Positions 49,713 to 57,951 of a DNA stretch of 64,000 nt are shown piece by piece. Position 1 is the stretch's first letter; each line of letters opens with the position of its first letter. The notes beneath the pieces were generated by a model. That model had not been told where the DNA came from, ran no database searches, and saw only the letters and a program-made list of their open reading frames with translations. The position numbers and the translations under genes are program-made. The stretch is from positions 434,001-498,000 of the forward strand of contig NC_010170.1 in assembly GCF_000067205.1 (NCBI RefSeq), in the 5' to 3' direction. Source of the DNA: Bordetella petrii. Lineage in GTDB: Bacteria > Pseudomonadota > Gammaproteobacteria > Burkholderiales > Burkholderiaceae_B.

Positions 49713-49960
49713 GCGGGTCATTATATGGTTATATGCCGCAGTGCAAAAATCGTTGCGGCCGCTCGCCTGTTGCAGAATCCGGCAAGCATAGTCGGTTCCG
49801 GGCGGCAACGGGAGGGGGGATGGCGATGCGGGGTGATTTGCCGATGCCCCGGCGGGAAAGGTGTTACATCTCGCGGGACATCGGGATCAGACGGATTCAC
49901 GGAGGAATCCAGGGGTTCAAGCTCGGGTGTGCGACGGCTTGAGGGGCAGGAAGCGCGGGA
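49713..49960. other. Spacer between hpf and ptsN
   Basis: About 250 bp with no credible gene. The stretch near 49724-49745 is AT-rich (TTATATGGTTATATG) and is a possible ptsN promoter on the minus strand. No terminator with a T-run is evident. Confidence 0.3.
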
Positions 49961-50299
49961 CTACTGGGTTTGCTGCGCGGCGGCAGCGGCTTGCCGCTTC
50001 ACTGACTCTGCCGTATGGCTTTGCACCTTGTCTTTGTGCTTGAGGACCTGGCGGTCGATTTTGTCGGCCAGCAGATCGATGGCTGCGTAAAGGTTTTCAT
50101 CCACGGCTTCGCAATGGATGTCTTTGCCACGCAGTCTCATGGTGATTTCGGCTTTATGCCGCAGGGGCTCTACCGAGAGCATGACCTGGGTATCGATCAC
50201 ATGATCGAAATGCCGCAGCACTCGCGCCAGTTTATTCATGACATATTCCCGGATGGCCGGGGTGACGTCGAGATGACGACCGCAGATGCTCAGGTTCAT
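49961..50299 (-). CDS. hpf: Ribosome hibernation-promoting factor
   Basis: A 112-residue protein of the HPF/YfiA family that binds the 30S decoding region of stationary-phase ribosomes. It begins MNLSICGRHLDVTPAIREYVMNKLARVLRHFD and has the central MRLRGKDIHCEAVDENLYAAIDLLADKIDRQVLKHK. ATG 50299 sits eight bases after GGAG. It is the short form, without the long-HPF C-terminal domain, and ends in a Gln/Ala tail. Confidence 0.94.
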   Translation of the reverse strand: MNLSICGRHLDVTPAIREYVMNKLARVLRHFDHVIDTQVMLSVEPLRHKAEITMRLRGKDIHCEAVDENLYAAIDLLADKIDRQVLKHKDKVQSHTAESVKRQAAAAAQQTQ

Positions 50300-50551
50300 A
50301 GTGCGCTCTCCTTCTGAAAGAGAAAACAGGTGCGCGGTAACGCGCGGGGATATTGAGGGAAAGGTCTCCTGTAAGAGGGATTGAGATGGGTTGAGCTTGC
50401 CGCCGCCGCCACGGCGTGACGACGGCCTTTCAACTCTAGTGTATAGACTCTGCCGGGTAAAACAAGTTGTCCTGGGACAAGCCGGGACGGCCCCAAGGGG
50501 GGGCGCCGGGACGGCTGGGGTTTTCCCAGGGGACAGTTACAGGCGGGGCAG
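50300..50551. promoter_or_regulatory. Spacer lptB-hpf; candidate hpf promoter; no rpoN
   Basis: In many betaproteobacteria rpoN sits here, but only 252 bp remain and no frame resembles sigma-54. On the minus strand TATACA (50445-50440) with an upstream ACTTGTTTT could be an hpf promoter, though spacing is not ideal. Short G/C-rich repeats (GGGACAAGCCGGGACGG) lie at 50470-50500. Confidence 0.35.
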
Positions 50552-51343
50552 TTACATGCGGAAGTGTTCGCCGAGGTAGACGCGCCGCACGGCCGGGTCG
50601 CCGACAATTTCGTCGGGCTGGCCGTCGGTCAGCACCTTGCCTTCGCTGATGATGTAGGCCCGGTCGCAGATGCCGAGCGTTTCGCGCACGTTGTGGTCGG
50701 TGATCAGCACGCCGATGCCGCGGCCTTTCAGGAAGCGCACGATGCGCTGGATTTCGATCACCGCGATCGGGTCGACGCCGGCGAAGGGCTCGTCGAGCAG
50801 GATGAAACGCGGATGCGTGGCCAGCGCGCGCGCGATCTCGACCCGGCGGCGCTCGCCGCCCGACAGCGAGATGGCCGCATTGCCGCGGATGTGGCCGATT
50901 TGCAGTTCGTCGAGCAGCGCCTCAAGCTGTTCTTTGATCTGGGGCTCGGTCAGGGTTTTGCCCTGGGCATCGACCTGCAGCTCGAGCACGGCCCGGATGT
51001 TCTGCTCGACCGTCAGGCGGCGGAACACCGATGCGTCTTGCGGCAGGTACGACAGGCCCATGCGGGCCCGTTTGTGGATGGGCATCGAGGTGATCGGCGT
51101 GTCGTCGATTTCGATGCGCCCGGCGTCGGCCGGCACCAGTCCGACGATCATGTAGAAGCTGGTGGTCTTGCCGGCGCCGTTGGGGCCCAGCAGGCCCACC
51201 ACTTCGCCGCTGACCACCGACAGCGACACGTCTTGCACCACGGTGCGGCCGTTGTAGACCTTGCGCAGGCCCGTGGCGCGCAGGCTGCCCTGCTTGGCGC
51301 CGGAGGCGGATTGCGCGGGAGACGGCGTGGGATTTTGAGTCAT
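50552..51343 (-). CDS. lptB: LPS export ABC transporter ATP-binding protein LptB
   Basis: A 263-residue cytoplasmic ATPase powering LPS transport. Walker A is GPNGAGKTTSF, the signature LSGGERRRVEIARAL and Walker B FILLDEPFAGVDPIAV, with the switch in VLITDHNVRETLGICDRAYII, all LptB-specific. About 22 extra N-terminal residues rich in Pro/Ser/Gln precede the conserved start. It follows lptA in the kdsD-kdsC-lptC-lptA-lptB operon. Confidence 0.97.
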   Translation of the reverse strand: MTQNPTPSPAQSASGAKQGSLRATGLRKVYNGRTVVQDVSLSVVSGEVVGLLGPNGAGKTTSFYMIVGLVPADAGRIEIDDTPITSMPIHKRARMGLSYLPQDASVFRRLTVEQNIRAVLELQVDAQGKTLTEPQIKEQLEALLDELQIGHIRGNAAISLSGGERRRVEIARALATHPRFILLDEPFAGVDPIAVIEIQRIVRFLKGRGIGVLITDHNVRETLGICDRAYIISEGKVLTDGQPDEIVGDPAVRRVYLGEHFRM

Positions 51344-51377
51344 TGTGGGTGCGGATGAAGACAGCAGGAAAGGGCGG

Positions 51378-52019
51378 TCAGCCGCCCTGTTTGGCGCTCG
51401 CGCCGCCCTTGGCGGCACGGCATTCGGCGATGGCCGCGTCGGCCTTGGCGCGTGGCGCGGCAAACGAGCGCACGCGCCCGCCGGGCGCCGACGAATTTGG
51501 CCCGCCCTGGGCCTGGTAGACGCCGGTTTTCTCGTTGTAGCGCACCCGCTCGCCGCGGATGGTGTCGAACGGCTTGCCGCAGATGTAGCGCGTGACGAGG
51601 GCCTGGCCGATGAGGTCGAACTCGCCTTTGGTGCTGTTGTACTCGGCGCGCAGGCCCTTGCCTTCGATGACCTCGAAGGTTTCGGGGCGTTCCTGGCGAA
51701 TGGTGACCAGCTTGCCCTTGTTGGCCGTGGCCGTGCCGAACTGGTTGCCGGCCGCGTCTTCGTTGGCTTCGAGGCGATCGGCCGTGAGTTTCATGAGGCC
51801 GCGCGTCAGCACGACGTTGCCGGTGAAGATGCTCTGGCGCTTTACGTCGTCGTAATGCAGGGTGTCGGACAGGATCAGCGTGCTGGGCTCTTCGGCGGGC
51901 TTCTGTTGCTGGGCGTGCGCGCAGGCAACCGTGCCGAGCAGCAGCGCGCCGATGACGGCCTGCCACGGCCCTGCGGCGAAACGCCGCGTCGAAGCGAGAG
52001 GAGTGCGTGATTGGGTCAT
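51378..52019 (-). CDS. lptA: LPS transport periplasmic protein LptA
   Basis: A 213-residue secreted protein with a signal peptide (about 1-36, ending AHAQ) and an OstA-like beta-jellyroll (LILSDTLHYDDVKRQSIFTG, VVLTRGLMKLTADRLE, GKGLRAEYNSTKGEFDLIG). It forms the periplasmic bridge for LPS. The C-terminal 40 residues are Ala/Gly/Lys-rich and beyond the core. The start overlaps the lptC stop by four bases. Confidence 0.92.
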   Translation of the reverse strand: MTQSRTPLASTRRFAAGPWQAVIGALLLGTVACAHAQQQKPAEEPSTLILSDTLHYDDVKRQSIFTGNVVLTRGLMKLTADRLEANEDAAGNQFGTATANKGKLVTIRQERPETFEVIEGKGLRAEYNSTKGEFDLIGQALVTRYICGKPFDTIRGERVRYNEKTGVYQAQGGPNSSAPGGRVRSFAAPRAKADAAIAECRAAKGGASAKQGG

Positions 52020-52633
52020 GGTGAGTTCCGGGTTTCGCCGCCGGAGGGGCGCTTGCCTGTTTCGGAGCTGGCGATCTCGACGTCGGTGGAAGCCGACACC
52101 TGCAGTTGCCGGGTCGAGTTGTTGTAGCGCATGCCGGTGCCGCTCATGCGCGAATTGCCCTTCAGGACGACCGCGGGCAGGTCGGTGTAGATCACGTCGT
52201 CGTCAGGCAGGATGATGAGCTGTTCGCTGCGCACGTCCAGCGCGTCGTTCTTGGCGTCTTGCTGGCGGTGCACGTGGGCGTTGCCGTTCATGACGATGCG
52301 CTTGCCGCCGTGTTCCATGATGGCCGTGTCCGACGTGCCGACCGTGATGGGGTTGGCTTCCTGCTGGCCGATCGCGCGCGGGGCGGTGACGTGGTAGGAG
52401 TCGTCGTCGGGAAAGTGCTCGGCGTACTTGCCCTCGAGGCGGTTGATCGGCTTGCCGGTGGGGTCGGTGCGCAGCATGACGAAATCGCGCGACCAGGAGT
52501 CCATTTCGTGGGTCAGCCGCCGCGGCGGATCGATGGGAATGGCGCGCTGGGCGTAGTCGGCGGCCCACCACGTGCCGGCCACCAGGGCGATGAGCAGCGT
52601 CAGGGCGATGAGGGCGGGAAAGCGTTCTTTCAT
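52016..52633 (-). CDS. lptC: LPS export protein LptC
   Basis: A 205-residue bitopic protein with an N-terminal helix (LIALTLLIALVAGTWWAADYA) and a periplasmic jellyroll (GKPINRLEGKYAEHFPDDDSYHVTAP, AHVHRQQDAKNDALDVRSEQLIILPDD). It receives LPS from LptBFG and passes it to LptA. ATG 52633 starts just before the helix. Position between kdsC and lptA is standard. Confidence 0.92.
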   Translation of the reverse strand: MKERFPALIALTLLIALVAGTWWAADYAQRAIPIDPPRRLTHEMDSWSRDFVMLRTDPTGKPINRLEGKYAEHFPDDDSYHVTAPRAIGQQEANPITVGTSDTAIMEHGGKRIVMNGNAHVHRQQDAKNDALDVRSEQLIILPDDDVIYTDLPAVVLKGNSRMSGTGMRYNNSTRQLQVSASTDVEIASSETGKRPSGGETRNSP

Positions 52634-52650
52634 GCCGGGCGGCGGTCTAG

Positions 52651-53259
52651 TTACTGGATGGCGCCCGGGCCGAGCAGCCCGGGCGCCATCATGAAGGCGC
52701 CCAGCCGGCCCTGCGCGGCCAGCAGCAGGTCGCAGCATTCGCGCACCGCGCCGCTGCCGCCGGGCTGCGAGGCCACCCAGTGGGCGGCCTGGGCGATGTA
52801 GCCGGGCGCGTTGGCGACGCTGGCGGCGAAGCCGGCCCGCTGCAGCGCGGGCAGGTCGATGATGTCGTCGCCCATGTAGCCGGTCTGGTTCAGTTCGACG
52901 CCGTTGCGCTGGGCGAGTTCCGCCAGGGCCGCGCCTTTGTCGCGCACGCCCTGCATGACTTCGGCGATGCCCAGCTCGGCGGCGCGGCGGTCGACGATGG
53001 GGCCCGATCGGCCGGTGACCAGCGCCACTTTCAGGCCGCCTTCGAGCAGCAGCCGCAGGCCGTGGCCATCCAGGGCATGGAAGCGCTTGAAGAGCTCGCC
53101 GCTTTCGCTGTAGTACAGGCTGCCGTCGGTCAGCACGCCATCGACGTCGAACACCATCAGGCGCACGGCGGCGGCCCGCTCGCGCACGGCCGGCGCGATG
53201 CGGGCCAGAACCAGGGCTTCGGCGGGGTGGGTGGAAGAGCGGGAAGTCGTCATGGTCAT
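52651..53259 (-). CDS. kdsC: 3-deoxy-D-manno-octulosonate 8-phosphate phosphatase
   Basis: A 202-residue HAD phosphatase releasing Kdo from Kdo-8-phosphate for LPS core. Motifs: LMVFDVDGVLTDGSLYY near residue 34, LVTGRSGPIVDRRAAELGI and YMGDDIIDLPALQRAG. About 30 N-terminal residues precede the domain; ATG 53259 overlaps the kdsD stop, with a second ATG six bases later. It is normally tetrameric. Confidence 0.94.
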   Translation of the reverse strand: MTMTTSRSSTHPAEALVLARIAPAVRERAAAVRLMVFDVDGVLTDGSLYYSESGELFKRFHALDGHGLRLLLEGGLKVALVTGRSGPIVDRRAAELGIAEVMQGVRDKGAALAELAQRNGVELNQTGYMGDDIIDLPALQRAGFAASVANAPGYIAQAAHWVASQPGGSGAVRECCDLLLAAQGRLGAFMMAPGLLGPGAIQ

Positions 53260-54245
53260 ACCACCTTGGCGGCCATCAGGTCGTGCATGTGCAGGGCGCC
53301 CAGCAGGGCGCCGTCGGAATCGAGAACCAGCATCTGGTTCAGGCGCTGCTCGTCCATCTGGCGGGCCGCCTCGACGGCCAGCGCGTCGGGGCCGATGCTG
53401 CGGGGCATGCGGGTCATGCCCTGCGCCACGGTCAGGTTGCGGATGTCGCCGTGGCGTTCGATCAGGCGGCGTAGGTCGCCGTCAGTGAAGATGCCGGTGG
53501 GCTTGCCCGCCGCGTCGAGCACGATGGTCATGCCCATGCCTTTGGCGGACATTTCTTCCAGTGCGGGGAACAGCGCCGATTGTTCGCTGACGGTGGGCAG
53601 CGCGGCGCCCTGGCGCATGACGTCGCGCACATGGGTGAGCAGGCGGCGGCCCAGCGTGCCGCCCGGGTGCGAGCGGGCGAAGTCTTCGGGGCCGAAGCCG
53701 CGCGCTTCCAGGCAGGCGACGGCCAGCGCGTCGCCCAGCGCGAGCGCGGCGGTGGTGCTGGCGGTGGGGGCCAGGTTGAGCGGGCAGGCCTCTTGCGCCA
53801 CGCTGGTGTCCAGGTGCAGGTCGGCCAGGCGGGCCAGTTCCGAGGCGGGGTTGCCGGTAATAGCCACCAGGCCCGCGCCCATGCGGCGGGCCGCCGGCAG
53901 GATGGTGAGCAGTTCCTGGCCCGAGCCGGAATGCGATATGGCGATGAGGACGTCGTCGCGGGTGATCATGCCCAGGTCGCCGTGGATGGCCTCGGCGGCG
54001 TGCACGAAAAAGGCCGGCGTGCCCGTGGAGGCCAGCGTGGCGGCGATTTTGCGGGCGATGTGGCCGGTCTTGCCGATGCCGCTCACCACGACCCGACCGC
54101 GACAGGCCAGCAGCATGTCGACCACGCGCGCGAAGCTGTCGTCCAGGCGCGCCGAGAGGTCGGCGATGGCCTGGGCTTCGATGTGCAGGGTGCGGCGGGC
54201 CGATTCGAGGGCCGCGCCGGACGGGGAAGGGGGATGGTCAGTCAT
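53256..54245 (-). CDS. kdsD: Arabinose-5-phosphate isomerase KdsD
   Basis: A 329-residue enzyme making arabinose-5-phosphate for Kdo synthesis. The SIS domain (about 45-175) has VVVSGIGKTGHIARKIAATL and ISHSGSGQELLTIL, followed by two CBS domains (about 205-325) with FTDGDLRRLIERH and LVLDSDGALLGALHMHDLM. It is the first gene of the Kdo/Lpt operon and diverges from purT across about 110 bp. Confidence 0.95.
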   Translation of the reverse strand: MTDHPPSPSGAALESARRTLHIEAQAIADLSARLDDSFARVVDMLLACRGRVVVSGIGKTGHIARKIAATLASTGTPAFFVHAAEAIHGDLGMITRDDVLIAISHSGSGQELLTILPAARRMGAGLVAITGNPASELARLADLHLDTSVAQEACPLNLAPTASTTAALALGDALAVACLEARGFGPEDFARSHPGGTLGRRLLTHVRDVMRQGAALPTVSEQSALFPALEEMSAKGMGMTIVLDAAGKPTGIFTDGDLRRLIERHGDIRNLTVAQGMTRMPRSIGPDALAVEAARQMDEQRLNQMLVLDSDGALLGALHMHDLMAAKVV

Positions 54246-54358
54246 GGGCGGATTTTAATCGTAGTATCGCAGGTTGCCGCCGCCTGGGGGCTATGGCATG
54301 CTGGCGCGGCAAATTTCCGTTTCAACTCCCGACACAACTTTCAATCAGGTCCGCCATC

Positions 54359-55573
54359 ATGTCCTCAGTTCCCGCGCCCGTGCTGGGCACGCCCTTGTCC
54401 GACTCGGCCCTGCGCGTCATGTTGCTTGGCGCCGGCGAGCTGGGCAAGGAAGTCACCATCGCCCTGCAGCGCCTGGGCGTCGAGGTCATCGCGGTCGACC
54501 GCTACGCCGACGCGCCGGGCCAGCAGGTGGCGCACCGCGCCCACGTCATCCCCATGACCGATCCCGCCGCCCTGCGCAAGGTCATCGAACAAGAACGCCC
54601 CGCGGTGGTCGTGCCCGAAATCGAGGCTATTGCCACCGGCGCGCTGGTCGAGATCGAGGCCGCCGGCATCGCGCGCGTCACGCCCACGGCCCGCGCCGCG
54701 CAGCTCACCATGAACCGCGAGGGCATCCGCCGGCTGGCGGCCGAAACGCTGGGGCTGCCCGTGTCGCCCTACCAGTTCGTCGATTCCGAGGCCGGGCTGC
54801 GCCAGGCCATCGACGACGGCATCGGCTACCCCTGCGTGGTCAAGCCGGTGATGTCGTCGTCCGGCAAGGGCCAGTCGGTCATCCACGGTCCCGACGACAT
54901 CGCCGCCGCCTGGCAGTATTCACAAGAAGGCGGCCGGGTCGGCGCCGGGCGCATCATTGTCGAAGGGTTCATTCGCTTCGACTACGAAATCACCCTGCTC
55001 ACCGTGCGCGCGCGCGGCGCCGATGGCGCCATCCACACGCATTTCTGCGAACCCATCGGCCATCTGCAGGCCGACGGTGACTACATCGAAAGCTGGCAGC
55101 CCCATCCCATGCAGCCGGTGGCGCTCGAGCGCGCGCGCGACATTGCCCGCGCCATTACCGACAATCTGGGCGGCATGGGCGTGTTCGGCGTCGAGCTGTT
55201 CGTGGCGGGCGACCAGGTCTGGTTCTCGGAAGTCAGCCCGCGGCCGCACGACACCGGCATGGTCACCATGATCAGCCAGGTGCAAAGCGAATTCGAGCTG
55301 CATGCCCGCGCCCTGCTGGGCCTGCCCGTGGACACCAGCCTGCGCCAGCCGGGCGCCAGCAGCGTCATCTATGGCGGCGTGGATGCCCGCGGGGTGTCGT
55401 TCCACCAGGTGGCGCAGGCGCTGGCTGAACCGGGCACCGACATCCGCCTGTTCGGCAAGCCCGAGTCCTACGTCAAGCGCCGCATGGGCGTCGCGCTGGC
55501 CACCGCGCCAGATATCGAGGCAGCACGCGAGAAGGCCAAGCGGGTATCGAAGGCCGTGGTTGTCAAGGCTTGA
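54359..55573 (+). CDS. purT: Formate-dependent phosphoribosylglycinamide formyltransferase PurT
   Basis: A 404-residue ATP-grasp enzyme that formylates GAR with formate and ATP in purine synthesis. It shows MLLGAGELGKEVTIALQRLG, EIEAIATGAL, the ATP-grasp core GYPCVVKPVMSSSGKGQS, and FSEVSPRPHDTGMVTMISQ. ATG 54359 is the conserved start; upstream ATGs at 54293 and beyond fall in the leader. It stands alone and ends at a strong terminator. Confidence 0.96.
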   Translation: MSSVPAPVLGTPLSDSALRVMLLGAGELGKEVTIALQRLGVEVIAVDRYADAPGQQVAHRAHVIPMTDPAALRKVIEQERPAVVVPEIEAIATGALVEIEAAGIARVTPTARAAQLTMNREGIRRLAAETLGLPVSPYQFVDSEAGLRQAIDDGIGYPCVVKPVMSSSGKGQSVIHGPDDIAAAWQYSQEGGRVGAGRIIVEGFIRFDYEITLLTVRARGADGAIHTHFCEPIGHLQADGDYIESWQPHPMQPVALERARDIARAITDNLGGMGVFGVELFVAGDQVWFSEVSPRPHDTGMVTMISQVQSEFELHARALLGLPVDTSLRQPGASSVIYGGVDARGVSFHQVAQALAEPGTDIRLFGKPESYVKRRMGVALATAPDIEAAREKAKRVSKAVVVKA

Positions 55574-55592
55574 AGCCCCTCAAACCGGCATG

Positions 55593-55617
55593 ACCGCCCT
55601 ACGGGGCGGTTTTTTTT
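55593..55617 (+). terminator. Rho-independent terminator after purT
   Basis: ACCGCCC (55593-55599) pairs with GGGCGGT (55604-55610) around a four-base loop, followed by eight T. It separates purT from the cytochrome bd operon. Confidence 0.92.
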
Positions 55618-55620
55618 GAC

Positions 55621-55667
55621 TTGCTTTTGATCTGGGTTAATTCGATAATTTCAGAAATTACTGAAAT
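55621..55667 (+). promoter_or_regulatory. Promoter and operator of the GbsR-cyd operon
   Basis: TTGCTT (55621-55626) and GATAAT (55644-55649) are 17 bp apart, a good sigma-70 promoter. A palindrome, ATTTCAG-6 bp-CTGAAAT (55648-55667), overlaps the -10 end and suits autorepression by the MarR-fold regulator encoded next. TTGATCTGGGTTAA (55627-55640) resembles an FNR/ANR box (TTGAT-N4-ATCAA) in its left half only. Oxygen control is therefore possible but weakly supported. Confidence 0.65.
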
Positions 55668-55681
55668 CAAAGTAACAAATT

Positions 55682-56227
55682 ATGCCGCTAAGCCCCCAAA
55701 CTGAGCGTTTCGTCCTGCATTTCGGCGAAATGGGCAGCCGCTGGGGCGTGAACCGCACGGTGGGGCAGATCTACGCCTTGCTGTTCCTTTCGCCCCATCC
55801 GCTGCATGCAGACGACATTGCCGAGGCGCTGGGGTTTTCGCGCTCGAACGTCAGCATGGGGCTGAAAGAGCTGCAATCGTGGCGCCTGGTCAAGCTGGTG
55901 CACCAGGTGGGCGACCGGCGCGATTACTTCGAGACGCCGCACGATGTGTGGGAGATTTTTCGCATTCTCATGGAAGAAAAGCGCCGGCGCGAAATCGATC
56001 CCACCCTGACGCTGCTGCGCGAAACGCTGCTGGAACCGCCGGCCGGCGACTCCGAGGTTCATGCCCAGCAGCGCATGAGCGAAATGCTCGAACTGATCGA
56101 GCTGTGCACCGGCTGGTTCGACGAGGTGCACCAGCTGCCGCCCGAAACGCTGCAAAGTCTGATGAAGCTGGGCGCCAAGGTACAGAAAGTGTTGGGTTTT
56201 GCCGGCAAGCTGCGGGGCCGGGAATGA
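55682..56227 (+). CDS. GbsR/MarR-family transcriptional regulator
   Basis: A 181-residue winged-helix protein of the GbsR branch of MarR proteins. The DNA-binding part is GQIYALLFLSPHPLHADDIAEALGFSRSNVSMGLKELQSW, followed by VHQVGDRRDYFET (the wing) and a helical dimerisation C-terminus. It is the first gene before cydABX-DC, on the same strand with 131 bp to cydA. It probably controls its own promoter palindrome and the bd oxidase genes. The signal sensed is unknown; no membrane or redox motif is visible. Confidence 0.88.
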   Translation: MPLSPQTERFVLHFGEMGSRWGVNRTVGQIYALLFLSPHPLHADDIAEALGFSRSNVSMGLKELQSWRLVKLVHQVGDRRDYFETPHDVWEIFRILMEEKRRREIDPTLTLLRETLLEPPAGDSEVHAQQRMSEMLELIELCTGWFDEVHQLPPETLQSLMKLGAKVQKVLGFAGKLRGRE

Positions 56228-56358
56228 CATCGCGGAGTTAAAAGAAGGAATGCATCATTATGAAGCTGCCTGATAGGCCCTTGTCCTGGGCCAGCTGTCG
56301 TGTCGGCCGGGGAGTGCCCGCGCCATCGTGGTTTGCCATCCTTTCTTAAGGAACTCCC

Positions 56359-57936
56359 ATGATCGATCTCGACGTCGTCAACCTGTCGCGCTTCCAGTTC
56401 GCCGCGACAGTCATGTACCACTTCATCTTCGTGCCGCTCACGCTGGGCCTGTCGTTCATACTGGCCATCATGGAAAGCGTGTATGTCATGACCGGGCGCG
56501 ACATCTGGCGCCGCATGACCATGTTCTGGGGCACGCTGTTCGGCATCAACTTCGCGCTGGGCGTGGCCACCGGCGTGGTGATGGAGTTCCAGTTCGGCAT
56601 GAACTGGTCGTACTACAGCCATTACGTGGGCGATGTGTTCGGCGCGCCGCTGGCGCTCGAAGGCCTGATGGCGTTCTTCCTGGAAGCCACTTTCGTCGGC
56701 CTGTTCTTCTTCGGCTGGAATCGCCTGTCCAAAGTCGGCCACCTGGCGGTGACCTGGCTGGTGGCCTTCGGCACCAACTTCTCGGCGCTGTGGATCCTGA
56801 TCGCCAACGGCTGGATGCAGAATCCGGTGGGGGCGGTGTTCAACCCCGACACCATGCGCATGGAAATGACCGACTTCGCCGCCGTGGTGTTCAACCCGGT
56901 GGCGCAGGCCAAGTTCGTGCACACGGTCAGCGCCGGCTACGTGGCCGGCGCCATGTTCGTGATGTCGATCAGCGCGTGGTACCTGCTGCGGCGCCGCCAC
57001 GTGGACCTGGCCAAGCGCTCGATGGCGGTGGCGGCCAGCTTCGGCCTGGCCTCGGCGCTGTCGGTGGTGGTGCTGGGCGACGAAAGCGGCTATCTGACCA
57101 CCGAACACCAGAAGATGAAGATCGCGGCCATCGAAGCTATGTGGCACACCGAGCCCGCGCCGGCCAGCTTCAACCTGTTCGCCATTCCCAACCAGGCCGA
57201 GCGCAAGAATGATTTCGCCATCGAGATTCCCTATGTCATGGGCATCATCGGCACGCGTTCGCTGACCACGCCGCTGCTGGGCATCGACGACCTGGTGCGG
57301 CGCGCCGAGGTGCGCATTCGCGAAGGCCTGGTGGCCTATGACGCCATGCAGCGCATCCGCGCCAACCCGGGCGACACCGAGGCGCGCATGACTCTCGACC
57401 GCACCTGGCCGCAACTGGGCTACGCACTGCTGGTCAAGCGGCACCAGCCCGACCTGAGCAAGGCCACCGACGCCGACATCGCGCAGGCCGCCGCGGACAC
57501 TATTCCACATGTGGCGCCGCTGTTCTGGGCGTTCCGCATCATGGTGGCGGTGGGGCTGTACCTGATCCTGTTCTTCGCGGTGGCCTTCTGGCTGGCTTCG
57601 CGCGGCAAGCTCGACAGCCGCCCGGCGCTGCTGAAAGTTGCCTTGTGGAGCCTGCCGATGCCATGGATCGCCATCGAGGCCGGCTGGTTCGTGGCCGAAT
57701 ACGGGCGCCAGCCGTGGGTTATCGAGGGCGTGCTGCCCACGTACTACGCTGCGTCGGGGCTGACGCTGGTCGACCTGGCCATCAGCCTGACGATCTTCCT
57801 GACGCTGTATACGACATTGCTGGTCATAGGCGTGAAGGTCATGCTGCATGCCATCAAGGCAGGGCCCAAGTCCGACCTTCCGGCCCCGCGCCCGTCGCCG
57901 GCCGACCCGGTCGCCGCGGCTGTCGATGCTTACTGA
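56359..57936 (+). CDS. cydA: Cytochrome bd ubiquinol oxidase subunit I
   Basis: A 525-residue membrane subunit carrying haems b558, b595 and d. A haem ligand His lies in the first helix (MYHFIFVPLTLGLSF, H21); the GDESGY and long periplasmic Q-loop segments (EVRIREGLVAYDAMQRIR, LGYALLVKRHQPDLSKATDADI) match the E. coli long-loop type. It oxidises quinol and reduces oxygen without proton pumping, useful at low oxygen or under respiratory inhibition. AAGGA precedes ATG 56359. Confidence 0.97.
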   Translation: MIDLDVVNLSRFQFAATVMYHFIFVPLTLGLSFILAIMESVYVMTGRDIWRRMTMFWGTLFGINFALGVATGVVMEFQFGMNWSYYSHYVGDVFGAPLALEGLMAFFLEATFVGLFFFGWNRLSKVGHLAVTWLVAFGTNFSALWILIANGWMQNPVGAVFNPDTMRMEMTDFAAVVFNPVAQAKFVHTVSAGYVAGAMFVMSISAWYLLRRRHVDLAKRSMAVAASFGLASALSVVVLGDESGYLTTEHQKMKIAAIEAMWHTEPAPASFNLFAIPNQAERKNDFAIEIPYVMGIIGTRSLTTPLLGIDDLVRRAEVRIREGLVAYDAMQRIRANPGDTEARMTLDRTWPQLGYALLVKRHQPDLSKATDADIAQAAADTIPHVAPLFWAFRIMVAVGLYLILFFAVAFWLASRGKLDSRPALLKVALWSLPMPWIAIEAGWFVAEYGRQPWVIEGVLPTYYAASGLTLVDLAISLTIFLTLYTTLLVIGVKVMLHAIKAGPKSDLPAPRPSPADPVAAAVDAY

Positions 57937-57951
57937 TCACGGAGCGCGCAA

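Noticed and set aside
50296..50607. Remnant of rpoN upstream of hpf
   Set aside because: No frame shows the sigma-54 core-binding region or RpoN box, and the composition is that of spacer DNA.
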